This document shows, one piece after another, positions 37,340 through 46,081 of a stretch of DNA of 64,000 nt; the stretch's first letter is position 1; every line of letters starts with the position of its first letter. The notes below the pieces were generated by a model, which worked only from the letters and a program-made list of their open reading frames with translations, was not told the DNA's origin and ran no database searches. Source of the DNA: Nitrosomonas sp. (GTDB lineage Bacteria > Pseudomonadota > Gammaproteobacteria > Burkholderiales > Nitrosomonadaceae); NCBI RefSeq assembly GCF_019752095.1, contig NZ_JAIEMO010000010.1, forward strand, positions 1 to 64,000, written 5' to 3'. A program made the position numbers and the translations under genes.

Positions 37340-37855
37340 ATGCCAACCATCCACAGCTTTGCCCCCATAGCGGGCGTTCACACAAAAATCCTGATACTCG
37401 GCAGCATGCCCGGTGAGGCTTCACTGGCGGCAACTCAATATTACGCACATCCGCGCAATGCCTTCTGGCCAATTATGGCACCACTGCTGCAAATCCAAGT
37501 AAGTTCGCCCTATGAAGAAAAAATAATCGCCCTGAAATCATCGCCCATCGCGCTATGGGATGTGCTTAAATCCTGCAACCGCTCTGGAAGTCTGGATTCA
37601 ATGATTGAAACTGGGACGGAGATCGTCAACAATTTTCCAGCCTTTTTTACCTTACACCCGCAAATTACCCACGTATTTTTTAACGGCGGGAAAGCAGAAA
37701 CCTGCTTTAGGCGCAACGTCATTCCGGGCAATAAGTTAAGATCAATAACTCTGTCACGCCTGCCTTCCACAAGCCCCGCTAACGCAAGATTGTCATTCGA
37801 TGAAAAATACAAAACATGGCATCAAATAATCAAGTTAGCATTGGAGTCGCACTGA
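37340..37855 (+). CDS. Hypoxanthine-DNA (deoxyinosine) glycosylase, UDG superfamily
   Basis: This protein (171 residues) removes deaminated bases from DNA. The signature ILGSMPGEASLAATQYYAHP and NAFWPIM at 21-48 identifies the HDG branch of the uracil-DNA-glycosylase superfamily. LWDVLKSCNRSGSLD and ITHVFFNGGKA follow in the expected order. The C-terminal LPSTSPANARLSF is the conserved closing motif. It is the last gene of the co-directional cluster, 16 bp after the mutase paralog. Its role in DNA repair does not match the other genes, so it may only share the transcript. Confidence 0.85.
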   Translation: MPTIHSFAPIAGVHTKILILGSMPGEASLAATQYYAHPRNAFWPIMAPLLQIQVSSPYEEKIIALKSSPIALWDVLKSCNRSGSLDSMIETGTEIVNNFPAFFTLHPQITHVFFNGGKAETCFRRNVIPGNKLRSITLSRLPSTSPANARLSFDEKYKTWHQIIKLALESH

Positions 37856-37970
37856 CCATCTACTCAACAAAACAATGCAAAATACTTGACGGCAAAGCCT
37901 AAGATGCGTTTTACTTACACGCTACAATACAGCAATGCTAATTAACATTTAACTGAAAGGACTTCATTCG

Positions 37971-38045
37971 ATGAAAAAGCTCGTGATTATTGTGCTTATT
38001 ATTTTTGCCGCTGGATATATCAGCTTAATGGTTCAGTATTTTTAG
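37971..38045 (+). CDS. 24-residue single-helix membrane miniprotein
   Basis: The short open frame begins MKKLVIIVLIIFAAGYISLM and ends VQYF, so it is a basic N-terminus with one membrane-spanning segment. A ribosome site (AAAGGA, 37956-37961) stands about 9 bases before the ATG. The gene is outside neighbouring frames, in the 360-bp space between the DNA glycosylase and the VanZ gene. Similar very short membrane proteins act as regulators of larger membrane complexes, but nothing points to a partner here. Confidence 0.55.
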   Translation: MKKLVIIVLIIFAAGYISLMVQYF

Positions 38046-38215
38046 ATCGGAAAGATAGCGCCCCAATTGCTCTACACTGTGTGCTGTGCCGCTCGCGCGC
38101 AGGAGAATCCTGTCAAAAATGACACTTCACAACGCAACAAAAGAATATGTTTATATTTCCTGAACTTACTAGCTGCAGAGATTCTACTGTATTGCTGCGC
38201 GCCGGCATCTGATGC

Positions 38216-39265
38216 ATGCCGCTGTTTAAAACGCAGTGCTTGCTTTTTATTTTATTGGCCGTTACCACCATTGCATCTCATACTTGGATCGCGCAATATG
38301 AACCAGATGGATCTGAGCTATTAACTGACCATTGGAAGTACAAAACCTCAAAAAACAGTCAAATTAATTTCACCAGCATTGGATTCAATCTTATATCCAA
38401 TGATGCAACAACGATAACCAGCATCTACCAAGATATCCCAACGGTTGCGCCTGGTACGATTTTATTGCTATCCGCTGATGTAAAAAGCAGTGATGTATTA
38501 GCAGGCGAAAAGTCTTGGAATCAGGCCAGACTTCTGCTTCTGCAAGTCGATAAAAAGAAGGAGCGCTGGGACTTGCCTTCGGTAGTAGTGTCGCTGACAG
38601 GAACCCATGATTGGGAAAATTATCAAGGCATTTTTACTGTTTCACATGAAACCCAGAGCATCCGGATAATCGCACAATTAAGTCAAGCTACCGGATCGCT
38701 CCAGATAAATAATATCCAACTTTATCCCGTCCGCGAAACCCAGTTGTTCGCAATAGCTAGGAACATAATGCTATCAGCATGGAGCGCTTTCTTCCTGCTG
38801 CTGATTGGCTCATGCCTTATCAGCAACAAACAAAGTGTTTTCTTGCACTTATTACTGGTTTTCGCATTCATCTCCATTATCGTGGGAACGACTCTGCCCG
38901 GAAAACTCAAGAATCAAGTATCCGATGAAGTAAAAACACACATTCATATGCAAAGTGAGCAAATTAAAAGCCCAATGACATGGGACTTATCCAAGATCTG
39001 GCATTTTTGTTCATTTTTCTTGTTTGGCTTGATTCTATGCTTGATGATGACTCAAGAACGCTTAAGCCGAATGATATTCGCCATTCTTTCTCTAGCTGCT
39101 GGCACTGAGCTCGCACAACTCTATATCGGAGGCCGAACTCCCCTTATCATAGATTTTTTTATTGATGCAGCAGGCGGGATTTTCGGATTGATTCTGATCT
39201 TGCTTACGAAGATAAGGAAGGATCATCATTCTTTTATCACTGATGCTGCTCGCAATGAAAAATAA
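38216..39265 (+). CDS. VanZ-family membrane protein with extracytoplasmic domain
   Basis: The 349-residue protein has an N-terminal hydrophobic segment (about 7-20), then an extracytoplasmic beta-rich domain (about 25-170; SIYQDIPTVAPGTILLLSAD, SLTGTHDWENYQG). The latter resembles carbohydrate-binding or jelly-roll folds. From 183 four membrane helices follow. The C-terminal region carries the VanZ pattern: WDLSKIWHFCSFFLFGLIL, then TELAQLYIGGRTPLIIDFFIDAAGGIFG. VanZ proteins are of uncertain biochemical role, first known from teicoplanin resistance. The gene ends 36 bp from the convergent DUF4139 gene. Start by ATG at 38216 without a strong ribosome site. Confidence 0.75.
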   Translation: MPLFKTQCLLFILLAVTTIASHTWIAQYEPDGSELLTDHWKYKTSKNSQINFTSIGFNLISNDATTITSIYQDIPTVAPGTILLLSADVKSSDVLAGEKSWNQARLLLLQVDKKKERWDLPSVVVSLTGTHDWENYQGIFTVSHETQSIRIIAQLSQATGSLQINNIQLYPVRETQLFAIARNIMLSAWSAFFLLLIGSCLISNKQSVFLHLLLVFAFISIIVGTTLPGKLKNQVSDEVKTHIHMQSEQIKSPMTWDLSKIWHFCSFFLFGLILCLMMTQERLSRMIFAILSLAAGTELAQLYIGGRTPLIIDFFIDAAGGIFGLILILLTKIRKDHHSFITDAARNEK

Positions 39266-39301
39266 GTCAGAAAAAAAACTGGTAAATTCAAAAATCCACA
39301 C

Positions 39302-40759
39302 TCAGTATTTCGTTTGCACGCGATAATTAAGTAATGCAGAACCTTCCGCAGGCACCTCTATTTTCCACTCGGCCACGTTGCTAGTAGGTTTACTATGCGG
39401 CTGGTTTTCCGCAATGATTTTCCAGTCTCCGGGGATAGGTTCTTGAACAAGCACCGTAACCGCTTCCTTTTTCGCATTCTTGAGCGTAATCTCATAAGCG
39501 CTCTCAAAACGATTAATACTATTATTTCCAGAGCCTAACTGTTTAAAATCGGTTTGTTTTTTGGCTGCCGTGACATCAAACGATTGTCCCAGCTTCAAGC
39601 GCACGACCTCATTGATCGGCGTGTGATCGACCCAATCTTCACCGACGAACTGTGCATTATTCATTTTATCGCGCTTATACACACGTATTGTGCCTTTGGG
39701 CAAAGGCACGCCTAACCGCACCGATTCTTTATTGTCAAATTGCACAAATACACTTACTTTTAGTTTCTGCCCGAGATCACCATAGCTGGAAGCGTAGTAG
39801 TAATCGTTACCAATCAACACAAGCTCCTTACGCACGGGCACGTTGACAGCGTTGAGCAATGCAACTTGCTTGGTCTGATTTTCAGCCAGAGTCGTCGGCC
39901 TATTCAGATTGTATAAGTGATATTCCATCAGAGATTCCTGATGCATTGATACTTCCGCAACATCAAACTCTGCTTTGCTTCGCCTTGCCATGGGGGTGGC
40001 AAGCTCCCGCTGTACCCGATTAATGTCGCCAGCTACCAATTGCAGTTTTGCCTGGGCGTAATGGGTGCCGCTGGTATTGGTCAGCGTGACCCAGCCGGAC
40101 AAATCCATTTGAGCATCTGCGTCATTCAGCTCTGCAACATAGTCGGCTTTCCAAGACAAGCCGGTTGTCAAATAGCTAAGCTCTAATTCCTGCGCTGCGG
40201 AATTGTTACGATTGCCTTGAATCACCAGCGTAGGGCGGTCACGCAAGTTATTTGGCACATTCTCAAAAACAATTCGACCGGGAATGCCTGTTTCGATACG
40301 ATCGGCCATTTTTAATACAACACCCCCGCTGGCAGCCAACACCACTGCATTTTCCCTGCCTTCTACACCGGTTACCGGATTGACTTTAATGATTGTCACC
40401 ATTTGTCCAATATATTTGTTGAGTAAGTTTTGTGGCGTTAGCAAATCAAAATTGAAATTCTGTTCAACTACCGTAATACTGCCTGGATGATTGACACTGC
40501 GTAGCAATGCGGTTTCCGGTCGTATTTGCGCACTGACATCGCGCCATGCCAGATTAAAGTCTCTGTTGGCGAGATCAATTTGGCGCAAATCCTTCACCAG
40601 AGCCAGGTCATTGTTGTAAATGGTAACCGCCACTGATTTCTGCTCTAAAAGGGTGCTCAGTTGCTCTTCAGTTTTGGCATTTACCACCGAATCACAAAGG
40701 AACAGTACGCAGCTAATGGTCAACAAAGCTTGGCTGGAGAATCGATTTAAAGTATCCAT
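39302..40759 (-). CDS. DUF4139 exported protein
   Basis: The 485-residue protein has a signal peptide (ALLTISCVLFLCDSVVNA) and matches DUF4139: the N-terminal QKSVAVTIYNNDLALVKDLRQIDL, the central ELSYLTTGLSWKADYVAELN, and a beta-rich C-terminal half (YEITLKNAKKEAVTVLVQEP, SALLNYRVQTKY). It is predicted to be periplasmic or surface-attached. Function is not established; related proteins are mucoidy-inhibitor A-like. A DUF454 membrane protein gene lies immediately upstream on the same strand, 60 bp away. Confidence 0.85.
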   Translation of the reverse strand: MDTLNRFSSQALLTISCVLFLCDSVVNAKTEEQLSTLLEQKSVAVTIYNNDLALVKDLRQIDLANRDFNLAWRDVSAQIRPETALLRSVNHPGSITVVEQNFNFDLLTPQNLLNKYIGQMVTIIKVNPVTGVEGRENAVVLAASGGVVLKMADRIETGIPGRIVFENVPNNLRDRPTLVIQGNRNNSAAQELELSYLTTGLSWKADYVAELNDADAQMDLSGWVTLTNTSGTHYAQAKLQLVAGDINRVQRELATPMARRSKAEFDVAEVSMHQESLMEYHLYNLNRPTTLAENQTKQVALLNAVNVPVRKELVLIGNDYYYASSYGDLGQKLKVSVFVQFDNKESVRLGVPLPKGTIRVYKRDKMNNAQFVGEDWVDHTPINEVVRLKLGQSFDVTAAKKQTDFKQLGSGNNSINRFESAYEITLKNAKKEAVTVLVQEPIPGDWKIIAENQPHSKPTSNVAEWKIEVPAEGSALLNYRVQTKY

Positions 40760-40819
40760 GATATGAAAGGCCCAAAGACGGGTTAAGTGAACCCAATGAA
40801 TGCGATCAGTGAAAGTGTT

Positions 40820-41275
40820 TCAAACTTCTCTTACAGGAATGCGCCAGATATAGAAAGCTAAAATACTTCCAATCACAAGTAGCATGATCTTTTGCCATAG
40901 TTCGGGAACGATTAAAATAGAACTGCCGAATGATAACGACATGAGAAAATAGACCCAGCGTTTGACGCGATATGGGATACTGTGATAAATATTCCATTCG
41001 CGAATTATTGGGCCCGCTATCCGATTTTCCAGCAATTTACGATGAAAGCGCTCGGAACCGCGTGCGAAACATGCGGCTGCCAGAAGCACAAATGGCGTGG
41101 TAGGTAACACCGGCAAGATCGCTCCTAACGCGCCCAGCAACAACGCCAGAAAACCAGCGCTCAAATACAGGATACGTACAACTGGCGAGTCATGTAAACA
41201 TAACAAATCGGCCACTTGCTCGGCTGCAACTTGCCGTTCGTTCTGGTTTACTTTTTGCTGCTCCGATGCATGCAT
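40820..41275 (-). CDS. DUF454 (YbaN-type) small membrane protein
   Basis: The 151-residue protein has two hydrophobic regions (about 40-70 and 100-145) and the family signature GALGAILPVLPTTPFVLLAAACFARGSERFHRKLL, followed by an RVKRWVYFLMSLSFG helix. DUF454/YbaN proteins are inner-membrane proteins of unknown function. The start is an ATG at 41275 with a charged, soluble N-terminal tail of about 30 residues. It is 174 bp from the divergent FKBP gene and probably shares a transcript with the DUF4139 gene downstream. Confidence 0.85.
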   Translation of the reverse strand: MHASEQQKVNQNERQVAAEQVADLLCLHDSPVVRILYLSAGFLALLLGALGAILPVLPTTPFVLLAAACFARGSERFHRKLLENRIAGPIIREWNIYHSIPYRVKRWVYFLMSLSFGSSILIVPELWQKIMLLVIGSILAFYIWRIPVREV

Positions 41276-41375
41276 TTTTAATTGAGTAATCTGGTTCGAA
41301 AAAATATTTATTGGTAAACTTAATTAAGTTTGATTCAAAAAGCAACCATCATTTCAACCGGCTGCAGATAAGGAT

Positions 41376-41404
41376 TTATGTTAGCAGTTATAATATCTAC
41401 AGGC
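41376..41404 (+). promoter_or_regulatory. Possible sigma70 promoter of the FKBP gene
   Basis: TATAAT (41399-41404) is a perfect -10, with TTATGT 17 bp upstream as a weak -35. It lies about 45 bp before the ATG at 41450, which has its own GAGGAA ribosome site. Confidence 0.4.
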
Positions 41405-41449
41405 TAATTATTCATATTAACCGGATTCTATATTATTTTTGAGGAAATT

Positions 41450-41914
41450 ATGCGCAATATCAAAACACTACTAAATTTAAGCTTCGTATTGTTCGCGTTA
41501 TTAATGCTATCCAACGCAGCATTTGCTTATAAAGAGCATGCGGCGGCAGATGGTTCAGAGTTACAAAAAATTGACACCAAAGTCGGCACGGGCGAAGAAG
41601 CAGAAATTGGAAAAACGGTCAATGTACATTATACCGGATGGCTTTATGATGAAGATGCGCCTGAGAAAAAAGGCCCAAAATTTGACAGCTCTCATGATCG
41701 TAAAGAACATTTTTCATTCATGTTGGGTGCCGGGCGCGTCATCAAAGGATGGGATCAAGGCGTTCAAGGCATGAAAGTCGGAGGGCAACGCACGTTAATT
41801 ATTCCGCCATCGATGGGCTATGGTGCACGAGGTGCCGGAAACATCATTCCACCGAATGCTACCCTGATTTTTGATGTAGAACTGATTGGTTTTAAGAAAG
41901 ATGCGCATTATTAA
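41450..41914 (+). CDS. Exported FKBP-type peptidyl-prolyl isomerase
   Basis: The enzyme catalyses proline isomerisation in periplasmic proteins. A signal peptide (LLNLSFVLFALLMLSNAAFA) precedes the single FKBP domain (about 35-152). The core motifs are GKTVNVHYTGWLY, FDSSHDRKEHFSFMLGAGRVIKGWDQG and IPPSMGYGARGAGNIIPPNATLIFDVELI. The GAGGAA ribosome site and a likely promoter support the start. No dimerisation domain is present (154 residues). It stands alone between divergent DUF454 and the DUF748 gene. Confidence 0.92.
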   Translation: MRNIKTLLNLSFVLFALLMLSNAAFAYKEHAAADGSELQKIDTKVGTGEEAEIGKTVNVHYTGWLYDEDAPEKKGPKFDSSHDRKEHFSFMLGAGRVIKGWDQGVQGMKVGGQRTLIIPPSMGYGARGAGNIIPPNATLIFDVELIGFKKDAHY

Positions 41915-41955
41915 TATTTGTTTTTCATTCAACCGTTAGACAAATATTGTAAATC

Positions 41956-41996
41956 GAGCTATTGAGTTAGTTATTTTGTCGCTTCCGCAATAGCTC
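41956..41996. terminator. Hairpin after the FKBP gene
   Basis: GAGCTATTG (41956-41964) pairs perfectly with CAATAGCTC (41988-41996), followed by ATTT. The loop is 23 nt, long for a standard intrinsic terminator, so its strength is uncertain. Confidence 0.4.
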
Positions 41997-42167
41997 ATTT
42001 GCCCTTCAATTCTTAAATCCATTTGGTCGCTGCGGATTTAATCTTCGCTCCTTGAGATCAGCGAGTTGCAAAGCCGCCAACCTAAAGTGCATACCTCGTC
42101 GGTTATGGCGAGGCGCTTTAATCAACCTGAGCGTTTCATAATCAACTGAAAATGACAGGGAACTGCT

Positions 42168-45100
42168 ATGACTACGACCATACCGCAACGCTTCATTCGG
42201 CACAAACGTCTGAGCATCAGTCTCGGCGTGATAGCGATTTTAATTATTCTGTTGGCAGCGCTCAGCTATTTCTGGTTGCCCGGTTACGCAAAATCTCAGC
42301 TTGAGATACGTCTATCCGAACTGTTGCAACGCCCTGTCACAGTCGCCTTGATTGAAATCAAACCGCATAAGCTAGAACTGATCGTGCATGGTTTTCAAGT
42401 GGGTGTAAAAGCTGATACTGGCGAGCCAAATGAATCGCTGCTTTCCTTTGATAGGTTTTATATCGATCTCAGTATTGAGTCGCTAAAGCAACGTGCGCCT
42501 GTCATAACCGCAATTGCTCTGACAAATCCTAAATTTCGTTTGATTCGAGAAACAAAGGATCAACTGAATATTTCTGATTTACTGGAAAAATTCAGCCAAC
42601 CCTCGGATAAAGAAGAGGAAGAGGATCGTGCCACGAAATTCTCAATCAGCAACATTACGATCCAGGGGGGACATTTTGAGTTTCTTGACCGTCACATGCA
42701 GACTGATCATCAAATTACTGAAATTAATCTAGGCATTCCAATTATCGCTAATTTTGAGAGTGCTATAACACACTGGGTAGAACCACACTTCAGCGCAAAA
42801 ATTAATGGATCGCCTTTTTCATTAGAGGGCAAACTGCGCCCATTCGCCGTTCCACAGGAAGCAACCTTGGCGCTTAAATTCAATAAAATAGACTTATCCG
42901 AGTTTGACCGATATGCACCCTTGCCCCAGGGAATCAAACTCCTTTCAGGTTATTTCGACAGTGATTTGCTCGTGACATTTACACAGCAGCCGGACCAAGC
43001 GCCCGCTATTACGCTAACCGGAAATACAACATTGCGGCAATTAGCCATAAAGGATAGTACGGTAGCGGCGCCCTATCGAACTGATGTAAAAAAACTGGAC
43101 ATCGCACTGACCCAGGTAGATTTGATGCGTGAGCAACCATCGCAAATTAAATTGAAAATGGACCAAGTCGAATTAATGCGCGAAGGCGAAAGTGAACCTG
43201 CATTATCGCTCGCTCAACTGGCTATCGACCGCATCCTGATCAATATCAAATCGCGCCGGATTACTTTGGATGAAATAGTTCTGGATCGCCTGAATACAAC
43301 CTTACGTCGGGAATCTGACGGCGAAATAGATCTAACCCGGATGTTTGAGCCTACCGATGAACAAGTGCAGACTCAAACGCAGACTCAAACACCAGTCCAA
43401 AAAACTGAGATAAAAGCGCAAAAAAATATACCCATTCCTGGCAGAAAACCGGCTTATCCTGATTCCGATGGGATCAAAGTAGCCGAAAGCAAAGCAACCC
43501 CTAGTGACTCCGTCGCTCCACCTACGTCTGCAAGAAAAGAAGCGTCTACCAGCAATAACGAGACGCAGTGGACTACTCAAGTCAAACGCATAAAACTCAA
43601 TGAAGCTGCACTGCGTTACGAAGATCTCACACTGGAAAAGCTTACCCCGATGGTTGTTGAGAGCTTGAATCTCACTGTAGATAACGTTGACTTGAGTGGC
43701 GCTACACCGTCGAATCTTGCATTGGAAGCTAAAGTCAATCAACGCGGCAAAATCAAAGTTGATGGTTCGCTGGGATGGGCGCCACTTGCGGCGGATTTAA
43801 CCATGAATCTTGATGACGTTGATCTGGTGTCTTTACAAGGCTGGGGCGGTGACAAATTGACTGCCTTGCTAACCAGTGGTGATATTTCCTTTAACGGCAC
43901 GATCAAAGCTCAGGGTAATCCACTGAAAATTCAGCTTGGCGGGCATGGAAATCTAGCCAATTTCAATGTGTTTGATCCAAAAACTACGCGTGACCTGCTG
44001 CGCTGGAAAAAACTGGATATCAACGACCTGAATTTTGTTAACGAACCGCTCCGTGTGGATGTAAAGGCAATCAAATTAAGTGACTTTTATGCACGCGTGA
44101 CAATCCGGTCGGACGGCAGTCTCAATCTTAAACATATCGTTCGGCAGGATATCCCGTTAGATTCTGCCGTGGCGGCCGCCGATGCATCCCCTGCGGATAC
44201 CCAGCCAAGCGAATCCCCACAACCGGCAGCCGTTCGTATTGATAACATTTCTTTGCAACAAGGCAGTGTTCATTTCAACGACCGGTTTATTAAGCCGAAT
44301 TACTCCGCCAAGTTATCCGCGTTGTCAGGCCAGATTGGTCCATTGCAAACCGGAAAAACCGGGAAAATCGACATACGAGGCATGGTTGGAAAAACCTCGC
44401 CGTTGAAAATCAGCGGCTCGATCGATCCATTCGGTACGGAATTGCAGATGGATATCATGGCGCAAGTTAAAGATATTGATTTGCCGCCTTTCAGCCCTTA
44501 TTCGGGAAAATTTATCGGTTATGCGATTGAAAAAGGCAAACTGTCAGCAGACGTTAACTACCAAGTCGAGAATGGGGCTTTATCAGCCGACAACAAAATC
44601 TTTCTGGATCAATTCACGCTCGGTGAAAAAATCGATCGCGAGGATGCTGTTTCTCTGCCGCTCGACCTGGCGATTACCCTGCTTAAAAACCGCCGCGGTG
44701 AGATTGACATACATCTGCCGCTCCAAGGATCGATTAATGACCCTGAATTTAACCTTGGTGACATTATTTTCCAGGCATTCGTCAACCTAATCACTAAAGC
44801 GATTACTTCTCCTTTTACATTACTAGCCTCAGCATTTGAAGGTGGCGAAGAATTATCTGAAATTACCTTTACTCCCGGTTTTTCGACCATCGAAGACGAA
44901 TCCCTGCAACGTCTGCAAACTCTATCCGAAGTTTTAAATGACCGTCCGTCTCTGGAATTGGAAATTTCCGGCCACGTTGATCCTATCGCGGATCATGAAG
45001 GTTTGAAACTCGCCATGTTACAAAACAAAGTGAAAGCGCAGAAGTTAGCCGAGGATGTCAAGAAAGGCGTTACCAGCAGCACTCTTGTGGATGTGACCTT

Positions 45101-45404
45101 AGCTCCGGAAGAATATAGCGAATACCTTGAGATGGCCTATAAAAAAGAAACTTTCGAAAAACCCACCAATCTTATCGGGTTAACTAAAAGCATTCCTGAT
45201 GCCGAAATGGAGCAACTGATGCTCGAGCATACGGTGATTCATGATAATGATTTGGAGGTGCTGGCAGAAAACCGCGCCAATGCGGCGCGTAACTGGCTGA
45301 TTGAGAATGGCGAAGTTGCCAGCGACCGGATATTTGTCGTCAGTCATGAAGCAGAAGTAGATGACCAAAAGGCAGGCAGCCGGGTTGAGTTTTCATTGAA
45401 GTGA
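42168..45404 (+). CDS. DUF748/AsmA-like envelope protein
   Basis: This 1078-residue protein has one N-terminal membrane helix (about 20-43) and a very long beta-rich periplasmic region typical of DUF748 and AsmA-like proteins, which bridge the periplasm and may help move lipids to the outer membrane. Repeated motifs such as KFSISNITIQGGHFEFLDR and VRIDNISLQQGSVHFNDRF occur at 160 and 690. A low-complexity linker rich in Gln/Thr lies at about 400-470 (TQTQTQTPVQ), with a tandem repeat in the DNA. The C-terminal 150 residues (SLELEISGHVD and so on) look like an OmpA-type fold. It appears monocistronic; 253 bp separate it from the FKBP gene. Confidence 0.8.
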   Translation: MTTTIPQRFIRHKRLSISLGVIAILIILLAALSYFWLPGYAKSQLEIRLSELLQRPVTVALIEIKPHKLELIVHGFQVGVKADTGEPNESLLSFDRFYIDLSIESLKQRAPVITAIALTNPKFRLIRETKDQLNISDLLEKFSQPSDKEEEEDRATKFSISNITIQGGHFEFLDRHMQTDHQITEINLGIPIIANFESAITHWVEPHFSAKINGSPFSLEGKLRPFAVPQEATLALKFNKIDLSEFDRYAPLPQGIKLLSGYFDSDLLVTFTQQPDQAPAITLTGNTTLRQLAIKDSTVAAPYRTDVKKLDIALTQVDLMREQPSQIKLKMDQVELMREGESEPALSLAQLAIDRILINIKSRRITLDEIVLDRLNTTLRRESDGEIDLTRMFEPTDEQVQTQTQTQTPVQKTEIKAQKNIPIPGRKPAYPDSDGIKVAESKATPSDSVAPPTSARKEASTSNNETQWTTQVKRIKLNEAALRYEDLTLEKLTPMVVESLNLTVDNVDLSGATPSNLALEAKVNQRGKIKVDGSLGWAPLAADLTMNLDDVDLVSLQGWGGDKLTALLTSGDISFNGTIKAQGNPLKIQLGGHGNLANFNVFDPKTTRDLLRWKKLDINDLNFVNEPLRVDVKAIKLSDFYARVTIRSDGSLNLKHIVRQDIPLDSAVAAADASPADTQPSESPQPAAVRIDNISLQQGSVHFNDRFIKPNYSAKLSALSGQIGPLQTGKTGKIDIRGMVGKTSPLKISGSIDPFGTELQMDIMAQVKDIDLPPFSPYSGKFIGYAIEKGKLSADVNYQVENGALSADNKIFLDQFTLGEKIDREDAVSLPLDLAITLLKNRRGEIDIHLPLQGSINDPEFNLGDIIFQAFVNLITKAITSPFTLLASAFEGGEELSEITFTPGFSTIEDESLQRLQTLSEVLNDRPSLELEISGHVDPIADHEGLKLAMLQNKVKAQKLAEDVKKGVTSSTLVDVTLAPEEYSEYLEMAYKKETFEKPTNLIGLTKSIPDAEMEQLMLEHTVIHDNDLEVLAENRANAARNWLIENGEVASDRIFVVSHEAEVDDQKAGSRVEFSLK

Positions 45405-45545
45405 GATCGGCTTCAAGTTTTGAAGTTGCCCTTTGTTCATGTATCCCCGGAACGGGTGGTATTTTTCTTCGGTCGCGCGGCTTTAGTCTTAGCGAATCGA
45501 TTATAGTAAACTATTCATACGTTGCAAACCAAAAAAATAATACCG

Positions 45546-46070
45546 ATGAAAACCATCCAATCCAAGACGCTACGACCATTGTTCACATTTTCCCGGCAAG
45601 TACCCTGGGTGCTGGTACTGGGCTTTCTGATCTGCGCACAGACGCATGCTGCTGAAGCCTTCAACATCAATCCGGATGAAGTCCCCGATGCCTGCGATGC
45701 AGACCTCGCGCAAATCAGGGTAACCGTCAATGGGGTGCAACCAGGCGGCGTGCTGAACGTTGAGTTATACCATGACCCGGAGCATTTTCTTTTTAAAAAA
45801 GGGCGCACACGCAAGGTTCGCGCTCCGGCGGCAGAGGAACCGCAGAAAGTCTGTATCAATCTGGAACGGCCCGGCACCTATGCAGTGTCGGCTTATCATG
45901 ATCTGGATGGAAACCGTAAATTAAAAAAACGATGGAACCTATTGCCGAACGAACCGTTTGGCTTATCGAACAACCCTGAACAGCAGGTTGGTTTTCCGGA
46001 ATTCAGTGATTCGGCATTTACGACCACCGATCTGGGTGCCGATATCGTGATTGATCTGAAGCAGCCCTGA
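45546..46070 (+). CDS. DUF2141 exported protein
   Basis: The product (174 residues from the ATG at 45546) has a signal peptide ending CAQTHAAEA and the DUF2141 pattern: IRVTVNGVQPGGVLNVELYHD, the CINLERPGTYAVSAYHDLDGNRKL motif and NEPFGLSNN near the end. The family is periplasmic or secreted and uncharacterised; acidic and aromatic residues in HDLDGN resemble a calcium or ligand site. The following hydrolase gene starts 11 bp after its stop, so an operon is likely. Confidence 0.8.
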   Translation: MKTIQSKTLRPLFTFSRQVPWVLVLGFLICAQTHAAEAFNINPDEVPDACDADLAQIRVTVNGVQPGGVLNVELYHDPEHFLFKKGRTRKVRAPAAEEPQKVCINLERPGTYAVSAYHDLDGNRKLKKRWNLLPNEPFGLSNNPEQQVGFPEFSDSAFTTTDLGADIVIDLKQP

Positions 46071-46081
46071 TCCATCATCTC

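Noticed and set aside
37891-37920. TTGACG as a promoter for the 24-residue miniprotein
   Set aside because: The nearest TACAAT is 31 bp away, too far for a sigma70 promoter.
38067-38324. Open frame overlapping the VanZ start
   Set aside because: Out of frame with VanZ, no ribosome site, Cys/Leu-rich chance translation.
43370-43400. Short tandem repeat of an ACTCAAAC-type unit
   Set aside because: Encodes the TQTQTQT linker inside the DUF748 protein; too short for a CRISPR or other array.
45401-45655. Open frame directly after the DUF748 gene
   Set aside because: Overlaps the DUF2141 gene in another frame and has no ribosome site.
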